Shown here: one piece after another, positions 36,801 to 50,871 of the stretch | Layout: each line of letters begins with the position of its first letter | How positions within the stretch are numbered: the first letter of the stretch is position 1 | Assembly: GCA_003255065.1 (NCBI GenBank) | Contig: QAOA01006617.1 | Coordinates: forward strand, 391,305 to 455,304 | Direction of reading: 5' to 3' | Origin: Cercis canadensis | Taxonomy: Eukaryota; Streptophyta; Magnoliopsida; Fabales; Fabaceae | DNA length: 64,000 nt | The notes under the pieces: generated by a model | What the model was told of the DNA's origin: nothing | The model's input: the letters and a program-made list of their open reading frames with translations, nothing else | Database searches by the model: none | Program-made: the position numbers and the translations under genes

Positions 36801-37447
36801 ATCTTTTCCAAAACAAAATCAGAAAAGAGAGAAACAAGGAAATCATCATTTAGTCCAAAAAGAATTACAAGATTTTCAATATCCAGACAATGCTTCTCTC
36901 TTAATTTCAAAAGATTCTCAATATCCCACTACCTAGTGAACAATGAATGATGAATCAGACCACCACAAACTTTCATTTCTCACTCAGCTACTCACAAGTT
37001 AAAAAATTAGACATGAAAACAAAATGTAGAATACCAATTAGTTGTGCAAGTATAATTCTTAGATTGCACTTTCAAAACATCTCAAGTTCTCAACAACCAA
37101 ATATTAAGTCCCATTACTCCCAAATTTCTTCACCCAAAAGTCCGAACCCCAAAAAAATAAAGCTCGCCCAGCAAGATTTTCTGGGAAAACATCTTCCAAC
37201 AATGAGACAGTAAATTTGATTCAGTTTTTCTTTAGCAAAATCTCATACCTTTACCTACATTAGACAGAAAATTAAAAATTAGTTAGCCAACAAAATCACC
37301 TCCTTTGGAAATGCTCAATCCAAAGAGCAATATTATCCTGCACAAATCACATCCTAACCCAGTCTTATCTAGGCAATTCACAGTAATCATAGTAGGATCA
37401 CCTCCCTTGTCAGCTTCACAAATAAGCACCATATCCTCATTTAGCAT
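33877..37447 (-). CDS. ACT-domain-repeat protein, ACR9/ACR10-like (413 aa)
   Basis: Six exons on the minus strand: 37447-37300, 36802-36581, 36142-36037, 35154-34818, 34462-34178 and 34020-33877 (1242 nt). The product is built of four ACT-type ligand-binding modules. The first, from about residue 20, holds ITVNCLDKTGLGCDLCRII. The second, about 103-160, has HKGLLHDVTEVLCQLEL and ends LFFVTDTR. The third, about 239-300, has IHCLDHKGLLYDIMRTLKDY. The fourth, about 320-395, has VANPVELSGRGRPLVFYDI and ends WEVYRILLDE. This is the plan of the plant-specific ACR9/ACR10 group; ACT domains usually bind amino acids and regulate metabolism, but the ligand here is unknown. The start MLNEDMVLICEAD corresponds to the usual short N-terminus. 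The exon-5 donor (TCG|GTGCTT) is weak, yet it restores the frame. Confidence 0.9.
35633..35665. other. Perfect 12-bp inverted repeat (hairpin) in an ACT-gene intron
   Basis: AGACTCTCTAAA (35633-35644) and its reverse complement (35654-35665) are separated by a 9-base loop, inside the third intron of the ACR-like gene. The strand is ambiguous because the stem can form in either transcript. Confidence 0.8.
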
Positions 37448-40379
37448 ACTGAATTTTTGCTTGTTTCCTTCTCTTCCAGATTCGAATGGCTCAGAACTCA
37501 GAAGCAGAGCAGATAAAACTCAAAAAACCCATATTAGTACTATTTATTCTTCAACCCCTTTTGTTTCTCTGCGTTACTGGGAATCAGCTTATAGATTAGG
37601 CAACAATGAAGGGTACTGACACACCAACACGGGAATGGATTATGGGGTCGCTGTCCGCGTGTGAAAGTGAAACAACACGTGTTTCTTAGAAAACTTCTAT
37701 GCGTCGTTTTCGTTTCAACAGATTTAATTATCTTCTTCTCTCTTCTCGTCCTTTTTTTTTGGTAAATCTCTCTTCTCGTTCTTTATGGTATTGTCACATG
37801 TCCAATTATTTATTACTGATGGTTAAAATGTGAAAAAATGATGTGGAAACTGGAAATTGTTTCATTAAAACACGCGCCATAACCAGGGGCACTTTGACTT
37901 AATTATTGTAATTTTAAAAGTTTTTTACATAATTATTAAGAATTGCAATCATACCCAAAAAGGCTTCATTTTATTTTCAGATTGACAAAGGCCTTTATTT
38001 TCTTTAGAAAAAACCTATCAAAAGATAGAGCCATATAGAGGTAGCGATCTTTAACTTCAAGGGGTCAACAATTTTTTTTATAAACTTAAACACTTCGAAA
38101 TATTTTTGAAGCTTTCATTTTTCTAATTAAGACTTAGAAATAGTAGCCAGAATAAGTGTATCAAGATCATGAAGCACCTTTTGAAGATCATTTTTACTTT
38201 GAAAGAATTACAACCCTTTAGAATGAAATTTTCAATTTTTACAAAAGCCGCCAAGAGCATACATTTCTCAGAGCTCCTAGGCTTGAGTTGAATCACCTGA
38301 TACTGTTCGTAAGCATCAAAATTAAGTGACTTATTGGATTTAACAATATCTTGTGAAACAATATAGAAAAAACTAACATTAGAAATTTGATGAAACTATA
38401 GGCCATGTCCATTCAAAAACTTGTCTTAGAAAAAAAGTCTATATTCAGATGTTGTAAAGCATATTAGTCCTTGTCCTCATCTTGTCCATTCAAAAACTTG
38501 TTTTAGGAGAAAAAAAAAAAAAAGAGTCTACATTCAAAATAAGTGACTTACAAAGTAGCGTGACTTATTTTATCCTTGTCTCATAAATAAAATAATTGAA
38601 AATACATTATTTTAATAAATAGTTTGTACAATACACTCTATCATAATAAATAATTTATTAAAGTATATTTTATTAGTCAATTTGCTCTCCTATCTTGCTT
38701 ATTGAGCAAAATACATTTCCCCCCTTTATTTTACCTAACAAGGCTAACATATACTGCCTTCTTTTTAACGTTAAAATTTACAGAATTTTTTTTTTAAAAA
38801 AAACCATTATAACGAAGTCTAATCCGTTAAGTTATAATAAAAGAAATAAAATAATATTAAATATTCATAATTTCCTTATTTTAATTCTTTAAATTAATCA
38901 TTAAGTCATAGTCAAAAGAGATAAAATGGTTCTATAACATGTGCTTAATTAACGGTAAAATTTTATAGTTAAATTTAAGCAACAATTCTAATTAAATAAT
39001 TTTAAAATTGCTAAATAGTCAAAAAAAATTATGAAGGCTAAATAGTCAAAATTTAACTATAATAATTGTTATCAAAACTTAATTACTATATTTTAACTGC
39101 TAATTAATATTATAAATATTTTATATCTGTTTTACCCTTTTTAATTATAATTTAAGCCTTTAAGAGTTGAATTAACGAATTAAATTATAATATTTTTGCA
39201 AAGTTCATCAAAAACCTCAATAAGTTTGAAAAATGGAGAAGATAACCATTTATATATGTAAAAATACAAGAGAATTCAGTATTTTATTTTTTTTAAGTTT
39301 CTTAGATACTTTTGATATTTATGTAGTATGTCATATTACATGAAAATAGCAAATGTGTGAATAACACATGTACATCTAATAAAACATGAAAATTATGTAT
39401 GCTTGTCATGTCAGTGTAGTATGACATACTTATTTGGTATAATAAAATCCTCATTTTTTTTAACACTTTGGCAAGCTTTTGATTTCAACATATAACATAT
39501 GAAAATGACTAAAATACCACCTGTTGTTGAAATGCAACAACTGATAATGACATGTGGTAGCTGCATATTGGGTAAGTGATATTAACACATTTTTAAACTG
39601 CTTGTATAATTGGTAATTTGGCTTATTACAAATATAACACGTAATTATATTGAAATTTTGTTATTGCCAATGAAGTTATGCTAATTATAAAATAATGCCC
39701 CACAAATTTTTTTTACTATTTACAAATCAGCCTTAATCTTTTTTTTTTTTGAGTTTAAATTTTATGATTTACCATTTAGGGTTTATAATTTAAGATTTAA
39801 AATTTAGAGTTTAGAGTTTATTTGGGGTAGTTTTATAATTATCTCAAATTTGAGACATATTTTATAATTAGTATAACTTTGAAGTATATTTTATAATTAA
39901 TAAAGCATGCTTAATCAGGTACTTAACGGTACTCATGTCATTGGCAGTGTACTGTAATGTCAATTATCGCATTTCAAACACTAAGCACTATCCATAACAA
40001 ATAAGTCTTGAAAACAGTTTCAGGAGTATGTTACTCTATTAATTAACTTTGACCTTAACTTGAGCACCGTGCCCTTATGGCGTATGAATGCAAGCATAGG
40101 CAGCAGAGAAAGCCAGTGCCGCACTATCCACGTGTTGCACTGCATGTTGAGCTTCACCTGCATGCTGCCACCGCTGCAAGCATTCCTAAATGACAATAAT
40201 GCCCTCATTCTCAGCCACCGCTTCCAGTTTCCCTCCCTCAAATTCAAGGCCAAAAGCGTGAAGCATCCTTCCCTTCACAGGAGGAAACCAGTTAAAGGGT
40301 GATAGGTAGCACAGATGTAGAAAAAGAAGTACCAGCAGTAGCAGACTAGTTGGGCACAGAGAAGAGAAGAAACAAAACA
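37448..40379. other. Intergenic region between divergent genes
   Basis: The ACR-like gene (minus) and the protease gene (plus) diverge from here. A local direct duplication lies at 38406-38535: GTCCATTCAAAAACTTGT followed by an A-rich tract, in two copies about 78 bp apart. Degenerate TTTAGGGTTTA-like repeats occur at about 39765-39830. A GC-richer promoter-like stretch begins near 40060. No other gene was found. Confidence 0.55.
40129..40134. promoter_or_regulatory. G-box (CACGTG) upstream of the cysteine protease gene
   Basis: CCACGTG lies 246-251 bp before the start codon at 40380. The G-box core binds bZIP and bHLH factors and is common in stress-responsive promoters, which would suit an RD19-type gene. 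This is sequence evidence only. Confidence 0.45.
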
Positions 40380-42242
<1,863 letters not shown>

Positions 42243-44009
42243 TTCTGCTTTTGCCCCATTAATGTGAAAATCGTAATAATCACTATATAAACTTAAAAGA
42301 AAGTATTTTTTTCTTTATAGCCCTCAGGTTTTTCCTTTCTGCTACTTTTTCTGTTTTTCTTACATCTTTTCACGGGTTTGATTTTTCTGCTGCTGGTGCG
42401 TTGCAGGTAAAATGCAGCCTGCACTTTACAAATCAAGTCAAAATATGTTGCTAAAATAGTTAATTAGTTTTAGGTTTGCTTGCTTTAGTTTGCTTCATTT
42501 CTTCTCTCTCGCTCTCTCATATACACCGCAATATGTATAATATGTGTGTGTTTTGTCTTTCTTATGGCTTGGTCATCATGTATTATATGGTGATATATAA
42601 GGCACTCATGACTCAGCACAACCTAGCTAGTTGATTTCAGTGATGTGTAAGAATACACATGCCAAACTCATAAACACATCATTGTTGTCGTCATCATCTT
42701 AATTATCCCAACAGAAGGAAAGGGGGTGGAATTAGGTGAAATTTCAACCTAAACTTTATGTATACATCATCCAACACATCATCCATCCTTTCCTGAAAGG
42801 ATTTTGCAGCTGTAAAGAATTTTAGTTCGTAATTAAACCTTCAATTAATAAAATAAAAAATTCAACTAGTTTTGAAAGGAAAAAAGTAATACCTGTCTAA
42901 TTTGCTTCATAAGCACAAGTAAGTGACTGAGAAGTTATTAATTTTTAATAAAATTTGTGAGGGTTTAAGAAATTAAATTTTTGTGATGTAATGTAAAATA
43001 TAATTTTTTTAATATATTTCCTTCAGGTTTCTGTTACTAAATATTATTGACATATATAGATGCCAACTTAATTAAACTATTTTTACTATGTAACATTATA
43101 AAATATTGTCAAAAATATTTATTATTTTAATTGACAAATCAAAACTTACATAATTTTGAGTTATTATCCTTTTCTTCGCAATGAAAAATATATAAGCTTA
43201 GCTATCCTATCAATAATGTCTCTATAAAAAAAAAAGTGTCTCTATCAATATTTAATTAATAATAACATTAACAAATGAAGTAATTAAGTATAGTTTAATG
43301 GTTTGGTGGTGAGAATTTAGAAAGTTTTTTATGTTTTGATTTAAATAATTTATAGGAGGTTAAAGTTTGTTTTTTATCATCATGTAATAAAAAAATTACT
43401 AACAAATAATAAAATTAGCTTTGCTAGTACTGAAGTATGCATAAGAAACAAAATTCCCAAGTTATTAATTTTTAAAATTTATCTATTAAGGATTAAAAAT
43501 AAAATATAATGTCATGATTTGAACTCACCTAGTTTCATTTTTTAGGAACAAAGTATTTCATCTTGTGACAAGATAATGTGATAATTATTAATTTTTTAAA
43601 AAAAATTAAATATCGATCAATAATTTATGAGTTTAGTGATACATTTTATCTAATTATAAAAATTAAAATATTTAATATCATGAATTATATTTTTACCATA
43701 TATTCTCTCTCATTTCTTCAGCATATTGCACTCTTATAGCAAAATAAAACATTCTTTCATTATCTATCAATCTTATCTTGGATAATACTTCACCACAACC
43801 CCTAGAAAAATAAAAAAGGAAAACTTCACGAGGTAAAATTTTATGTGGTTCTTACAAGCAGATACTGTTGCTTGATTATGGTTACAAAAGGACTAAAATG
43901 CCCTCAACATCTTACTTACCGACTTGTTAGGTACGGTAGGTGGCGGGTATTTTGGTCATAACGAAAAATTACAAGACTTATCCGAGTCTAAATTCTAAAA
44001 GCGCTCATT
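42243..44009. other. AT-rich intergenic DNA, no gene seen
   Basis: The first 200 or so bases should be the 3' untranslated region of the protease gene. The remainder is AT-rich with no protein-like frame and no readable element ends. The last 100 bases before 44010 are promoter-like. Confidence 0.5.
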
Positions 44010-45905
44010 TTGTCCCAACAGAGAAAACTCGCTTCTCGCAACAGACATATGCCAGCAGAAGCCGAAACATTGATCAGAGAATGGAATGTTAATTTTACAG
44101 CTAAATGCTTATTATTCCTCGGACCCATTTATCAAAATCCTACATTAAAATCCTTCGTCTCTGTTTCTGCATCAATCTCTGCTCAATCAGTTCAGGCGCA
44201 ACAAGGTAGTGTTCAATTCTCTCTTTGGCCAAGATACAGAGAAAACTGTTCCTTGTAACGTTTTGTATTTCATTTGCTATTTCCTTGAATCTGGATCGGA
44301 TCTCAATTGAATTGTGAATTTGCACTTCTTTTTTCAAATGCATTGCTGATTGAGGGAAAAATAGTAATGGGTTTTGTCTATGAGTTGGAGTTATTGGGAT
44401 TCTTGTTTTTGTTCGTTGTTTATTTTGTTTTTGATGTTCTGTGCGTTCACACTGTGTGGTTTTAATTGTTTTCTAGACGGGATTGTGTTATCTTTATTTC
44501 ACTTTGAAACCCCAGAAGTCCTGAAATGTATACTAGTGAAGATTAATTTGCGGGGCATTAGCCAAAATTTGGTGCTTGAGTGGTCTAATATTTATTTTCT
44601 TCTTGATTTCTTGAAAGGCATGTTGGATTGGATGTTTCAAAAGAGGAAGATTTGAAATTTATTAGTAAAAGAAATGTGTGATCCACTTTTAGCTCAGATC
44701 TGAATGGAGTATAGATTGGAATGTTATACTTTTGTACTGTATACTAAAAATGCAGAATTAGATTTTCATTTTATGATCAATTTTGAGGAGAGCCCAATTC
44801 ATATGGGTTCGAAGTAGGGTTTCTCACTCAACAGCTTGAGGTTTGGAAGTTGAACTCTATTTGAATTCTTGTTTAATATCAGGTTGAGGGTGGTTTTTTG
44901 GGGGGGGGTGTGGGGTGGGGTGGTGTTCAAAGTGCTAGCTCACTATAAATTGGGTTTTTCTTATGGTAGGAACTGGAGTTCTTTTGGTTGAAATATAATC
45001 AGGAAATGCATGGAAATATGCATATCTTATAATGCAGAGTCTGAGCTTTTGATACTTCATATTTTCATTAAACATTTCAGTTATTAGCCAGAAATTGGAG
45101 CTCCAACTAGTTACCAATAGCTGGGAAACTTTCTATGGACACTGAAGCCATATACTGATTGGCTTTCTAAGATGAGTTATGCACATCATTTTTAGGAACA
45201 CATTGTTAGGCTGTGCATAAAGTACTACTTAAATTGCATCGGGGATTTAAGAACATTGCCCTTTTTTCATTTTAGAAACATACAAAGTTTGAGCCACTGA
45301 TGAACCCAAGGCTTCAGCTTTTCAGTTAAGACTTTAAAATTAGAAAATAATCTTTACATAAATGATACTACATTTAGGGAAGAATATAATAGAAAAAGTC
45401 AGTGCAAAGGGTAAAAGGCTGCAAAGGAAGATGTGCTTTATGAGTTTCAAGAATAATGTATTTTTTTTCTGCCTGAATTGGGTGTGACTAAAGGGTGAAG
45501 TTAGCATTTCATATTACTTTTCCTTTTAATACTTCTCAACTACTGATCCTGAGATCTACCTTGACTCCTGCGTTTGTCCTTTAGACTTACAAACAGAAAC
45601 TGTTTGCATTTACTTTAATCCTTGTATAGTTTTTCCCTTTTATTTTTATGTTTTATTAGTGTTGCATAATTCAGGCACATTGCATTATATTAATTGTTTC
45701 CCTTTCCTTCCTTTTTCTCTTTTAATTCTTTTATCATGCAGTAGAGCTATTTGATGATGAGCATTAGTTCTTCTAAACGGAGATCTGATTAGGTAGAAGG
45801 AAACTGTAAGGAATCTGGGAATAAGTGTAAAGATACGTGTTGATCCTTCTAGAAAGAAAGTGTTAACAAATATTGTGTTATTAATTTGGGGAATGTTCAT
45901 TCAAT
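44010..45905 (+). other. Probable leader exon, leader intron and uORFs of the Gag1-like gene
   Basis: A leader exon ending ACAAG|GTAGTG at 44205 and an acceptor TCATGCAG at 45741 define a plausible 1.5-kb leader intron. The leader exon part 45742-45905 contains an upstream ORF at 45753 (ATGATGAGC, 12 codons). Another starts at 45893 and overlaps the main start out of frame, ending at 45985. A G-rich tract at 44900-44923 lies in the intron. Transcription start and intron use are inferred. Confidence 0.45.
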
Positions 45906-48900
45906 ATGGATGTGATGGAGTTCAGCGCTGGAAGTCCCCATTCGAATGGGAAACAAACTTTAGAGCTTTCCACTTCTACAGATGAAGCGAAAAGGGCAAG
46001 TGGAAAGACCTACAGAAGTTCTCATTCTAATGGGAAGCAAAATTTGAAGCAAACCTCCACTTTTGTCAATCATGGTGAGTTTTTTTATGTAATTTGATTA
46101 ATCTATTAAAGATGTCTTCCTTTTATTTTAACCACATTTTATCCTTCTGTCACTAGTTTACAGCTCAACAATAAAGAAACTTTTTTAACATCCAGTATGG
46201 CTTTCTTGGTTTTTTTTCAAAAAAAAATTGTACTTTTTTATATCTGCTTACATAGCTTTAACTTAAACGAATTTTGGAAAGAAATTAGTACAGGGAAGAG
46301 AAACAGAAGAATAAGCTGGGTCAATCAAGAGACTCATATGAAGGTTAACCCAAATTAGGCATGCCTCCAAGTCACTTGTGTTAAATTTGAATTTGGCTTT
46401 GTTTTTCATCTTGCATCTGCCAAAAATGTAATCACTTGCATAATCCTACTGATCAATGAATTTGGTGATGATGAGTATTATGGATCATAAGATCTGGAAA
46501 CTAGATGTCTAACCAGAAAGGAAAAGGAAGAAAAAAAAAAAAAAAGAACCACTGTTTGTATCTTGATGTGCTAGCAGTACTTATTTACAGTCATGGAAAT
46601 GAAGGAGTAGACAGTATAGTCATGGAGAGAGGAATAGAGAAATAAAGTGTTGTAAGAGAGCTAATCATTGACTGTAGTAGAAAACAATCTACAAAAGCTT
46701 GTGAGGAAAAAATCCTACAAAACTTTTTTGGTGCAGGAGCAACCTTATACTAGGAAGCTTTTGTGCAAAAATTAGCATATGAAGACTGTTGATGTTAAAG
46801 GCCTTGCTTTATGTTTAGCATATGAAGCTCCTTCTGGTTTTCCATCCTATGCTGGGGTTATTCTAACTAGAAAATTTTCATTCTGCAATTCTTACATTAA
46901 TTTCATAAGCGCGCAATGGCATTAGATTATTACAACCATTTTCTTGTAATTTTGTTTGTATCTAACACTTATGTTTTGAAAGTTACGTGAAATGCACTTT
47001 TTGCTTCTTGAGATTGTAGTTTTTCCCCCCTATCTTTTCAGGAGATGATGTTAGTCATTTGGTGCTAGGAATATAAACTGATTAGGATTGACAATATGAA
47101 ATAGATGTGAAGAAATGCATTTTGGGCCTTCAAAACATTTTGAAACTAATGCATGTTGGGGCTTGCTTAAATGTTGAGAGTCTGCACTGTATCAAATGGT
47201 GTTTGTGACCTGGATTAAAGTTTCAGTCCAGTAATGGGCTTTGAGATTTATGAAGTTGAAAAGGAGTCTGATTTTGTAGCTCATCACTCATCATTATCAT
47301 TTGACTGATGGATTGAGAGAAAATAAGCTTCAAATGATTAACTAAGAAAGAAATAGGGGAGAGAAACAAAGCATATAATAATATTATCCTAGTTTTTAAA
47401 TTTTAAATTTATAAAGTTGTTATTAATAAATTATAACCTAATTTGGATGATTATATTATGCAGCTGCAATTGGTTGGCATGAGGACAGAAGAAAGTGGGT
47501 AGGCGATAAGTGTCAACATCCACCAAAAGTGCCCAAGGATCCAATTATTAGGTATATACCCATTCCCCATTCCCCATTTATTATTGTTATTTTTTTCACT
47601 TACAGTAGGATCAGTCAATGTTTTCAAAATCACGATGAAAGATTGAGAAGGGGTTCCATGTTTTTGCATATGAAGGACACTTATAGTGAGAGGGAAAGTG
47701 AAAGATTTGAAAGTAGTTTTGACCTTACATATTTTTCCTTTTTTTTTTCTCCAAGTTGTATACGAGTCATATGGGAACTAAAAGTTTGTGAGTTCATGTC
47801 TAAATCAGAGGATATTATTGTTCTCTTGCTTGGATTCTTTGGTATCAGTTTTAATGTAGATGCTATTCCATAACTGATCAACAACTGCTTAAACTTCCAT
47901 GACATATCAGCATAATGACTGATCTTGGCTCAACTTAATAACCCCTATTGCTTGGGGATTGCTTATTTCTTTTTGAGTTCTTGAAGAACATTAATAGGAC
48001 CTGCTGGATAAATTCTCTTCTGTTCCTCAAGATTAATGCATTCTTATTATCTCAACCTATTGACAGCTCCTGAGTGCTAATCCTTCTAACCATCATGTTT
48101 TCTTCTTTTTCCTTCCTATCAAACTCTATAACCATGAACACCCTAGTAACAAAAATGATTATATTGACTAGTTGTTGGTAATTAATCAGCAAAAAAATGA
48201 AAAAAACTAAATTTTAATGATTATGACACATGTTTTTCACTACACCATAAACCCCTCTCGTAGTTTTACTGAATTTATACTATGTATACCCTGTCAGTCA
48301 TACTCATGTCAAATTTTTTAGTTTGTCTCTTGAACTAATAGAAGCTATCACTGTGGCATAAGTTTTAAATGTAAATGTACCTATATAGTTTCCAAGGAGA
48401 TACCACAATGATTGAGCACAGCGTACTCCATTGTGGGGGTCCTGTGTTCAAATCCCATTGGGATCGGGTCAGTGGGATTATGGGAGGAGATAGGCTACCA
48501 CCTATTATGGAGCCTCAAGAAGACCAAAAATGTAAATGTACCTATCTTTCGTATGTAATAACTATTTAATCACTAAAGCAATTGTTAAATTTAAAATTAA
48601 TTGAATAAGATTGATATTACTCACAGTTTTAGTGCAATAAATATTAATTGGGAAAAAATAGGTGATCATGATTTATGAAGCCTGTAGGAGTAAGCAAATC
48701 TTGAATTGGTATTGAAGAAAGTGAATAATCAGCCGAAAGTTTACTTGTCAAAAATAGAAATGAAAAACTCCAAGGCTCTGTTTGTTTTGATAGAAATTGT
48801 TTCCATAGAAAATCTTTTGGGCCCTTCAGAGCACTCATATCCACATGTATCTTAAAACTTGGTGCAACTTCAAGAAAAAAAAAGAAAGGAAGAGTTTGAT

Positions 48901-50261
48901 GCTCATTGAATACCGACGTATGAAAAATGGCAGGTGTACATGCATGTTGCTGGCTTCTACATTAGTTATAGAGGACATTATGTTTGTGTTATGTGGATGA
49001 AGTTTACATACTAGTAAAATCTATATGAGCTCTAGGTTTTTGAACTTACTAGGTCTCTCTTCTTCAGAATATAGTTTTAAATATAGATGAGCTGATAATT
49101 TCCCTCGATTATCAGGATTTTGTTTGTGTTCCTTTTGTTTTTTTGGAAACCGGGGGGCGGGGTATTGGACAGGACTAAACTTTTGTTTGTTATCAATCAG
49201 TTTATAAATTAGAGTATTTTATGCTGTTATTAGTTTTATGAATTGCTTCATTACGGCTACTTCATACAAAGTTCTAAATAACTTAAGATTTCTTTCTTGC
49301 AGCTGGTCAACATCATATGACGAGCTGCTTTCGACTAATGAACGTTTTGCCGAGCCAATACCTTTGCCTGTAAGACTCTTCTCTTCTGCATCAGCGCATC
49401 AGCATAATAACACATGCATATCAAAATCTGACACTATTACTTAAAAGATGATTCAGAGAAATATTTAAAGGGCAATTTGACTGAAATAATACATTTGGAC
49501 AAACTATTTACACAAATATGACACTTTTTAAACTATTTACATAAAATGGGCACTTTTGAATATTTTAGTAATATTTCAATAAGAGTTTTGTGTTCCCTTA
49601 GAACACGCTTTTGGTAAAAGTGTTACCCAATTTTGGTAAAAGTGTGACCATTTCTTGAGTTGTGTGTTCACTTAGAACACATTTTTGGCAAAAGCTTGAC
49701 CTAATTTTGGTAAAAGCGTGACTTATTTTTGGCAAAAGCGTGTTTAAACTTTGATTGAAAAATTAATAAAATATTCAAAAGTGTCCATTTTACATAAATA
49801 GTTTGAAAAGTGCCTAATTTGTGTAAATAGTTTGTCCAAATGTATTATTTCAGTCAAATTGCCATATTTAAAGTACTTGGGGGGAGGGGTTGCTCCTTAG
49901 TACATATATATGTGTGTGTGTGACTTGTGAGTGAGAGAGAATGCGGACATTGAAGCTTGAGAGTGAAAATAGAATGATAAAATTTAGAATGACGCTCTTT
50001 GGGCATTTGTTTATTCCCTTCTCTATTAATAGTCCTACATGCCATTACATTATTTAAGGGCATCTTATATATCTATCTTTTTAAGCATGGCATCATTCTT
50101 ATAGGCAAACTATATTCATGGTTAGTTAACATAAGCCTCAATCAAGAGCATTTTGAATTTCTCCTTCATGTACTGATGTGAATTTGATGGATTGGTGACT
50201 CATGCAGGAGATGGTAGATTTCTTAGTTGATATTTGGCATGATGAAGGGCTCTTTGATTAG
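45906..50261 (+). CDS. Gag1-like clamp domain protein (DUF4050 type), 125 aa
   Basis: Four coding exons: 45906-46074, 47464-47551, 49303-49369 and 50208-50261 (378 nt). The N-terminal half (MDVMEFSAGSPHSNGKQ) is Ser/Thr-rich and poorly conserved, with two SHSNGKQ-like repeats. The C-terminal half is the conserved part: AAIGWHEDRRKWVGD, then SWSTSYDELLSTNERFAEPI, then MVDFLVDIWHDEGLFD at the very end. Plant proteins with this ending are annotated as Gag1-like clamp proteins; the molecular role is not established. The tiny coding exons sit in introns of more than 1 kb. Those introns carry a SINE-like insertion (48385-48527) and a MULE-like MITE (49471-49863). Upstream ORFs suggest translational control. 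Confidence 0.88.
48385..48527 (+). mobile_element. SINE-like retroposon, 143 bp, with 18-bp target duplication
   Basis: A perfect 18-bp direct repeat (AAATGTAAATGTACCTAT) flanks the segment at 48367-48384 and 48528-48545, the length typical of LINE-mobilised retroposition. Inside, GTGTTCAAATCCC resembles the pol III B box of tRNA-derived SINEs, and a weak A-box-like match (TAGTTTCCAAGG) lies near the 5' end. The 3' end is A-rich (GAAGACCAAA). It lies in the second coding intron of the Gag1-like gene in sense orientation. Confidence 0.65.
49471..49863. mobile_element. MULE-like MITE, 393 bp, with 10-bp target duplication
   Basis: The termini GGCAATTTGACTGAAATAAT (left and, on the opposite strand, right) match almost base for base. 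ATATTTAAAG is duplicated on both sides (49461-49470 and 49864-49873). The interior repeats TTTTGGTAAAAGCGTG and AACACGC-type units in both orientations. The ends and repeats match the larger element at 11358-12543, so the two are one family. It sits in the third coding intron of the Gag1-like gene. Confidence 0.9.
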
Positions 50262-50650
50262 ATCCTTAGTTAGATGGCAACTAAAACAAGAAGTGTTTAA
50301 AGCTGTTAACCTGCAATGACCTCCATTTCTCTTCTAGGTGATTTACCCACTTACTGATCATGATGTTAGAGGGAGACTCTCGAGGATGTCCAAATTAACC
50401 TCATAGTAGTATTAAATGCTTGTATATGTAATCTTGAGGTTTGTAAATTCCCATTTATCTATTATTAGATTGTCATTGGTGGGAAAAAAAAAAAGGCAAT
50501 TTGTGTATCCATTCGGTTATTTAATTTGTATCTGTTGATTCATTAGCAGCTGATACAAATAGATACTGATGTATTTTTACAAATAGATACTGATGTATAA
50601 AATAGATATTTTGATCAATATACCTCATACATTTCTAACGATTGAAAGCT

Positions 50651-50651
50651 T

Positions 50652-50725
<74 letters not shown>

Positions 50726-50871
50726 NNNNNNNNNNNNNNNNNNNNNNNNNNNNNNNNNNNNNNNNNNNNNNNNNNNNNNNNNNNNNNNNNNNNNNNNNNN
50801 NNNNNNNNNNNNNNNNNNNNNNNNNNNNNNNNNNNNNNNNNNNNNNNNNNNNNNNNNNNNNNNNNNNNNNN
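50651..50871. other. Poly-T run and assembly gap
   Basis: About 75 T residues run into 146 N characters. The true length of the homopolymer and the missing sequence are unknown. Any apparent protein across this stretch (poly-Phe) is meaningless. Confidence 0.95.

Noticed and set aside
39765-39830. TTTAGGGTTTA-like units as an interstitial telomere tract
   Set aside because: The units are degenerate and few. They resemble general AT-rich TTTA/GTTTA drift more than a telomeric array.
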